A stretch of DNA of 64,000 nt from CALDUY01 sp046350255 (lineage in GTDB: Bacteria > Planctomycetota > Planctomycetia > Gemmatales > Gemmataceae). The stretch is taken from positions 8,360 through 72,359 of the forward strand of contig JAXMAV010000035.1 in assembly GCA_046350255.1 (NCBI GenBank), written 5' to 3'. Positions 60,288 to 64,000 of the stretch are shown piece by piece. Position 1 is the stretch's first letter, and each line of letters starts with the position of its first letter. The notes beneath the pieces are model-generated. The model saw only the letters and a program-made list of their open reading frames with translations, was not told where the DNA came from and did no database searches. Made by a program: the position numbers and the translations under genes.

Positions 60288-63200
60288 ATGTTTCCCATCC
60301 CCCGTCGGCAGACCTCTTCCCGAACGCAGAGACGCGTGCGGCTTCTCGAAGAACTCGAATCGCGCCTGGTACCCACCGCCAACCTGTTCGTCGATTTCGG
60401 CGACTTTTTCCCCGCGGGCGGCCTGCAGATGACCGCTCTGCAGCTCCGGGACACCTTCGGCAATGGCGGCGTCCAGGGACCGGACGTCCGCACCCCCGAC
60501 AACGCCAACACTGCCTTCGATGAGTCGATCACCGACTCCACCGGCCTGACCTTCCGCCGCACAAGCACGCTGGTCACCTTCGACTACAACGGCGATTCCG
60601 TCGTCAACAACGCCGACTACATCAGCCTGCGCGACAATGTGATGTCGTTGATCCAGCGGTATTACGCGCCATTCGACGTGAATGTGATCCTGGCGCCGGC
60701 GGTCGATAACACCTCCAGCGCGACTTACATCACTGGGGTGCAGACGTTCCTGCAAGCAGGAGCGGCGACGGATGGCGAGCGCGACTGCTGGGAGTTCGTC
60801 GCCGACATCGTGCGAACATCGGACCTCTTCTCGGTCGGCCAGCTCAACAACGCCAACGGCATCGCGGCCGCGGTGGATATCGGCAACAACAACACGAGGG
60901 ATGACTCGGCGGTTATTTTCTCCGACCAGATTCTCGTGGGACTGGGCACCATCGCGCAGGCCGACACGCGCCTGGGTTACACCACCGCGCACGAGGCCGG
61001 CCACACCTTTGGTCTGCAGCACACCTGGAACGGCGGCCGCGAGAACATCGTCGGGGTTACCACCGGCGCTGCAGGCAACGCTTCGTTCACCGTCCCGGGC
61101 AATCGTGTTCCCGACCTCGTGATTGGCAACCAGATCACCGTGGCGGGCAGCACGGGCAACGATGCCACGTACACCATTCGCGCGGGCTCGTCGTACAACG
61201 CTGGGACAGGCCAAACGACGCTCAACGTCAACGAGGCTGTCGGCAATCCCACGGCAGACGGTGCCATCACCTTCAACTACACCACCGACACCGCGCTGAC
61301 CAATCGCTCGGACCTCATCGTCGGCAGCGCGGGCACGGTGAACCGGGTCAACCTGGACTTCTTCACCCGCTACCCCCTCGCCACCGACGACCCGCTGGCC
61401 GGCAGCGGCAACCGCCCGACGGTGGTCGATTACGACCGCCTGGCCGACCCCAACGTCCTTGGAGTCCGCGCTGGCTTCGGCGACTACATCACGGGCACGG
61501 GCGCCTTCGACGTCATCACCGTCACCCGGGTCGATGCTACCACCGCTAATGTCTCGGTCCAGGCGCATCGCGACAACAGTTTCGCCAATCCCATCGGCAG
61601 CCCTTACCTCTATCAGGTGAACTACACCAACGGCCTGCTGATCGAGAGCGGCTTCGCCGACGACCGCCTGATCATCGACGTGAACCTCGGTGTGACTGTC
61701 ACCTTCCGGGGGATGGGCGGCAGCGACGACGAGCTGATTCTCACTGGTGACAACACTTCTTCAGGTACCTTCGCACCCGCGGGCGTGGTGAACAACGGCC
61801 TGGACGACAACCCGGATCATCGCGGCGTGGTGACCATCACCGGCGGCTTTGGTACCACCACCATCAACCTCGAGGAGTTCTCGGACGACGGCTTCGTCCT
61901 GGCCCAGAACCTCGCCTCGTTCAGCTATACCTCCCCCAACCCCAACGACACGCTGAACATCCTCAGCCCCGCCGCCGGGGTGAACATGATCGACGGCACC
62001 AGTGGCACAGCAACTCTGATCAATCTTCGCTTGAGCGGGGTGAACACCTTCACGCTGGACGCCGGCACCAACGATGCCGGGGTGGGTGTGGACTCCGTCT
62101 TCATCTCCACGGCGGGCTTCGTGGCCACGGGGTTGCAGAATGTCTCGCTGCTGTTCGGCCCCGGTGACGACACACTGTCGAACTCCTCCCTGTCGCTGGC
62201 GCTACCCGTGTCGGGCGGCACCCTGTCGGCCGCGTTCCAGGGCGGCAGCGACACCCTCATCGACAGCACCACACGCACCAACCAGTGGAGTGTCACGGGC
62301 GGCGCGCTGGGTAACCTGAACACCGAACTCGCCTTCAACGCAGTGGAGAATCTGCGCGGCGGCATCGGCGACGATACCTTCTCCTTCGCCACCCCGGGGT
62401 TCATCCTCGGCACGCTGGAAGGCCGGGACGGCACCGACACCCTGGTGGCCGACAACGCCGGCCGCACCTTCACTCTGACCGGAGCCGACCTGGGCACCGT
62501 CGATACTCTCATCGGGGAGTTTTTCAGCGGTATCGAGAACCTGACCGGCGGCAATGGCAGCGACTCGTTCGTGTTCCAGGACGGTACGTCGCTCAGCGGA
62601 AACATCAATGGCGGTGGCGGCACCGAGGATGCCATCACTGGGGATAGTGGCGGACGCACCTTCACTCTGGGCGCGGGCACCGGAACAATCAGTGCCATCC
62701 TGGGAGGCATCTTCCAAAACGTCGAGAACCTGTTCGGTGGTTCGGGCGCCGATCGCTTTGCCTTCGGTCCCGGAGGCGAGATCGACGGCGACATCGATGG
62801 CCAGGGAGGCTCCGACGTTCTCGACTACTCCGCTTACGACGACGACGTCTTCACTGACCTGGCCAACCTGGTCTCCTCAGGCATCGGCGGCAACTTTGCC
62901 GACCTCGAGTCGTTCATCGGCAGCACCGGCGATTTCGACCTCTTCCGGGGGCCGGACGACGACAACGTCTGGACCTTCGACGGTGATGCCAGCGGCAACG
63001 TGGACAATCTTCACTTCTTCCTCGACTACGAAGATTTCCTCGGCGGCTCGAATGACGACCGCTTCACCTTCCTGCCCGGCGGCAGCATCCTGGGTGATAT
63101 CGACGGCGACGACGGCACGGACCTCTTCGACTTCTCGGCCATCGGATCCCAGACCGTCGTGCTGACGAATGTGGGCCTCTATGACGACTTCGACGGCTAC

Positions 63201-64000
63201 ACCGCCAGCTTCATCCCCATCGGCGGCTTCTTTGCCAACATGAACGGAGTCATCGGCAGTGCGGCGGATGACCAGGATCTGCTGGTGAACGACCTGGGAG
63301 CGGCAGCACAATGGCGGGTGAACGCCATCGATGCCGGAGAATTCGAGGATGTCGCCACCGGTACGTTGTTCACCTTCAGCGCAACCGAGTTTCTCACCGG
63401 TAGCGACGCCATCGACACCTTCACGCTGGTAGCGGGAGCGCAGATCACCGGCAGGATCGAAGGCGGCGGCGCTGCGGACTTGCTGATCCTGCGGGGCAGC
63501 GCGGGTGTCGATTCCATGGAGTTACGACCCAACGAGATCTCGCTCAACACCCGGGAGACAGAGTTCCTCCAGATCGAGCAGGTGCGGATGCTGGGACAGG
63601 CCGGGCCGGACCGCTTCATCGTGCGGTTCGACCAGGGCAATCCGCTTCCGGTCCAGGGGCTGCGCATCCAGGGTGGCGGCGGGGCGGATCTGCTCACCAC
63701 CATCGGAGGCGCGGGTGCGGATGTGATGGCCCTGAAAGTGAACCACTTGGCCGTGGGCGGACGGGTCATCGCCTTCGCCACGCTCGAACAGATGAAGCTG
63801 TATGGCGGGGCAGGCAACGACGTCTTCGACGCCCGGGCGCTGGTTTACCAGGCCGGTCTGCAGCTGGTGCAGTTCTACGGCGAGGAGGGCAATGACCGAA
63901 TCACCCTGGCGCCAAGCCTCACCACCCGCTTCTTCATCCACGGTGGCGAACCGGCCCGGCCCAACTTCCCGGGAGACTCGCTACGGTTCGTGAAGAACGG
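60288..64000 (+). CDS. Giant exported HExxH metalloprotease-like protein with RTX-like repeats, C-terminus beyond right edge
   Basis: Partial; 1237 codons visible. The ATG at 60288 follows CAGGAGAA. There is no hydrophobic signal peptide; instead the N-terminus has a basic stretch and RLLEELESRLVPTAN (residues 18-32), the 'L-E-x-L-E-x-R-L-x-P' motif found at the start of many planctomycete surface proteins. Residues ~98-112 (FDYNGDSVVNNADYI) look like a dockerin/EF-hand calcium loop. HEAGHTFGLQHTW (His235) is a metzincin-type zinc site HExxHxxGxxH. From ~690 on, Asp/Gly-rich blocks of the form (I/V)ENLxGGxGxDxFxF recur, as in RTX-like calcium beta-rolls. It is likely a secreted, calcium-stabilised adhesin or protease. 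Confidence 0.85.
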   Translation, partial: MFPIPRRQTSSRTQRRVRLLEELESRLVPTANLFVDFGDFFPAGGLQMTALQLRDTFGNGGVQGPDVRTPDNANTAFDESITDSTGLTFRRTSTLVTFDYNGDSVVNNADYISLRDNVMSLIQRYYAPFDVNVILAPAVDNTSSATYITGVQTFLQAGAATDGERDCWEFVADIVRTSDLFSVGQLNNANGIAAAVDIGNNNTRDDSAVIFSDQILVGLGTIAQADTRLGYTTAHEAGHTFGLQHTWNGGRENIVGVTTGAAGNASFTVPGNRVPDLVIGNQITVAGSTGNDATYTIRAGSSYNAGTGQTTLNVNEAVGNPTADGAITFNYTTDTALTNRSDLIVGSAGTVNRVNLDFFTRYPLATDDPLAGSGNRPTVVDYDRLADPNVLGVRAGFGDYITGTGAFDVITVTRVDATTANVSVQAHRDNSFANPIGSPYLYQVNYTNGLLIESGFADDRLIIDVNLGVTVTFRGMGGSDDELILTGDNTSSGTFAPAGVVNNGLDDNPDHRGVVTITGGFGTTTINLEEFSDDGFVLAQNLASFSYTSPNPNDTLNILSPAAGVNMIDGTSGTATLINLRLSGVNTFTLDAGTNDAGVGVDSVFISTAGFVATGLQNVSLLFGPGDDTLSNSSLSLALPVSGGTLSAAFQGGSDTLIDSTTRTNQWSVTGGALGNLNTELAFNAVENLRGGIGDDTFSFATPGFILGTLEGRDGTDTLVADNAGRTFTLTGADLGTVDTLIGEFFSGIENLTGGNGSDSFVFQDGTSLSGNINGGGGTEDAITGDSGGRTFTLGAGTGTISAILGGIFQNVENLFGGSGADRFAFGPGGEIDGDIDGQGGSDVLDYSAYDDDVFTDLANLVSSGIGGNFADLESFIGSTGDFDLFRGPDDDNVWTFDGDASGNVDNLHFFLDYEDFLGGSNDDRFTFLPGGSILGDIDGDDGTDLFDFSAIGSQTVVLTNVGLYDDFDGYTASFIPIGGFFANMNGVIGSAADDQDLLVNDLGAAAQWRVNAIDAGEFEDVATGTLFTFSATEFLTGSDAIDTFTLVAGAQITGRIEGGGAADLLILRGSAGVDSMELRPNEISLNTRETEFLQIEQVRMLGQAGPDRFIVRFDQGNPLPVQGLRIQGGGGADLLTTIGGAGADVMALKVNHLAVGGRVIAFATLEQMKLYGGAGNDVFDARALVYQAGLQLVQFYGEEGNDRITLAPSLTTRFFIHGGEPARPNFPGDSLRFVKN
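62340..63860 (+). repeat. Degenerate Gly/Asp-rich (RTX-like) protein repeats
   Basis: Recurring blocks in the reading frame: VENLRGGIGDDTFSF, IENLTGGNGSDSFVF, VENLFGGSGADRFAF, YEDFLGGSNDDRFTF, then looser copies near 63390, 63660 and 63800 (LYGGAGNDVFDAR). The first four are roughly 60-100 residues apart, each followed by a second 'G-x-I-x-G-x-x-G-x-D' turn. Confidence 0.7.

Noticed and set aside
60150..61568. Minus-strand open frame of 472 codons with repeated Val/Gly/Ala
   Set aside because: Shadow of the giant exported protein; the plus strand has a ribosome site, export motif and zinc-binding site in frame.

Overview
The window (64 kb, high GC throughout, densely coding) reads as the chromosome of a planctomycete, most likely of the Gemmata/Isosphaera type. 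This is inferred from protein families, not from a marker-gene search. The supporting families are a DUF1559 pseudopilin-like protein with the H-X9-DG ending, a kinase fused to a formylglycine-generating-enzyme-like domain, a BBP7-type outer-membrane barrel, an exported giant protein whose N-terminus carries an LE-x-x-L-x-x-R-L motif instead of a signal peptide, an ExbB/ExbD/ExbD cluster beside an alpha-toroid protein, an orphan Hcp, and an ECF sigma/anti-sigma pair. I saw no rRNA, tRNA, CRISPR array, insertion sequence or phage gene.

Layout. 1-3.1 kb: a Ser/Thr kinase cut by the left edge, a SMI1/KNR4 protein and an exported LolA-like protein. 3.1-7.4 kb: an MCE/Mla-type lipid transport operon (permease, ATPase, long coiled-coil MCE protein) preceded by a site-2-type protease. 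7.7-9.7 kb: a DUF2203 protein, uracil-DNA glycosylase and an orphan Hcp. 9.7-17.1 kb (minus strand): a GT2 glycosyltransferase, a protein with a BshC-like N-terminal motif, RsmH, and two membrane-anchored proline-rich LysM proteins. The first LysM protein ends in a MraZ domain. This appears to be a rearranged remnant of the division/cell-wall (dcw) cluster and is the most unusual part of the window.

17.2-35.6 kb: a membrane-fused spermidine-synthase-like protein, then a stretch rich in sugar metabolism: class III fructose-bisphosphatase, a polyphosphate-glucokinase-like ROK protein, a CPBP protease, a second ROK glucokinase, a phosphoribosyltransferase, GlgC, GH63 and GH13 enzymes. A kinase-FGE fusion, an Ig-like exported protein and a GspF-like protein lie between them. 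GlgP at 52.9 kb completes a glycogen synthesis/breakdown theme.

35.6-46 kb: RecQ, a 2067-residue alpha-2-macroglobulin with an intact thioester motif and an extremely aromatic insertion, a fatty-acid desaturase and a degenerate phospholipase-D-like protein. 46.2-51.4 kb: an ExbB-ExbD-ExbD operon followed by an unknown membrane protein and an alpha-toroid protein built like a TonB (one membrane helix, proline/glycine linker, C-terminal domain). 51.6-64 kb: UDP-glucuronate decarboxylase, GlgP, sigma/anti-sigma pair, DUF1559 protein, small lipoprotein, BBP7 barrel, and a giant HExxH metalloprotease-like protein running off the right edge.

Starts were chosen from visible Shine-Dalgarno sequences, stop/start overlaps and domain boundaries. 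Several genes therefore begin downstream of the longest possible open frame.
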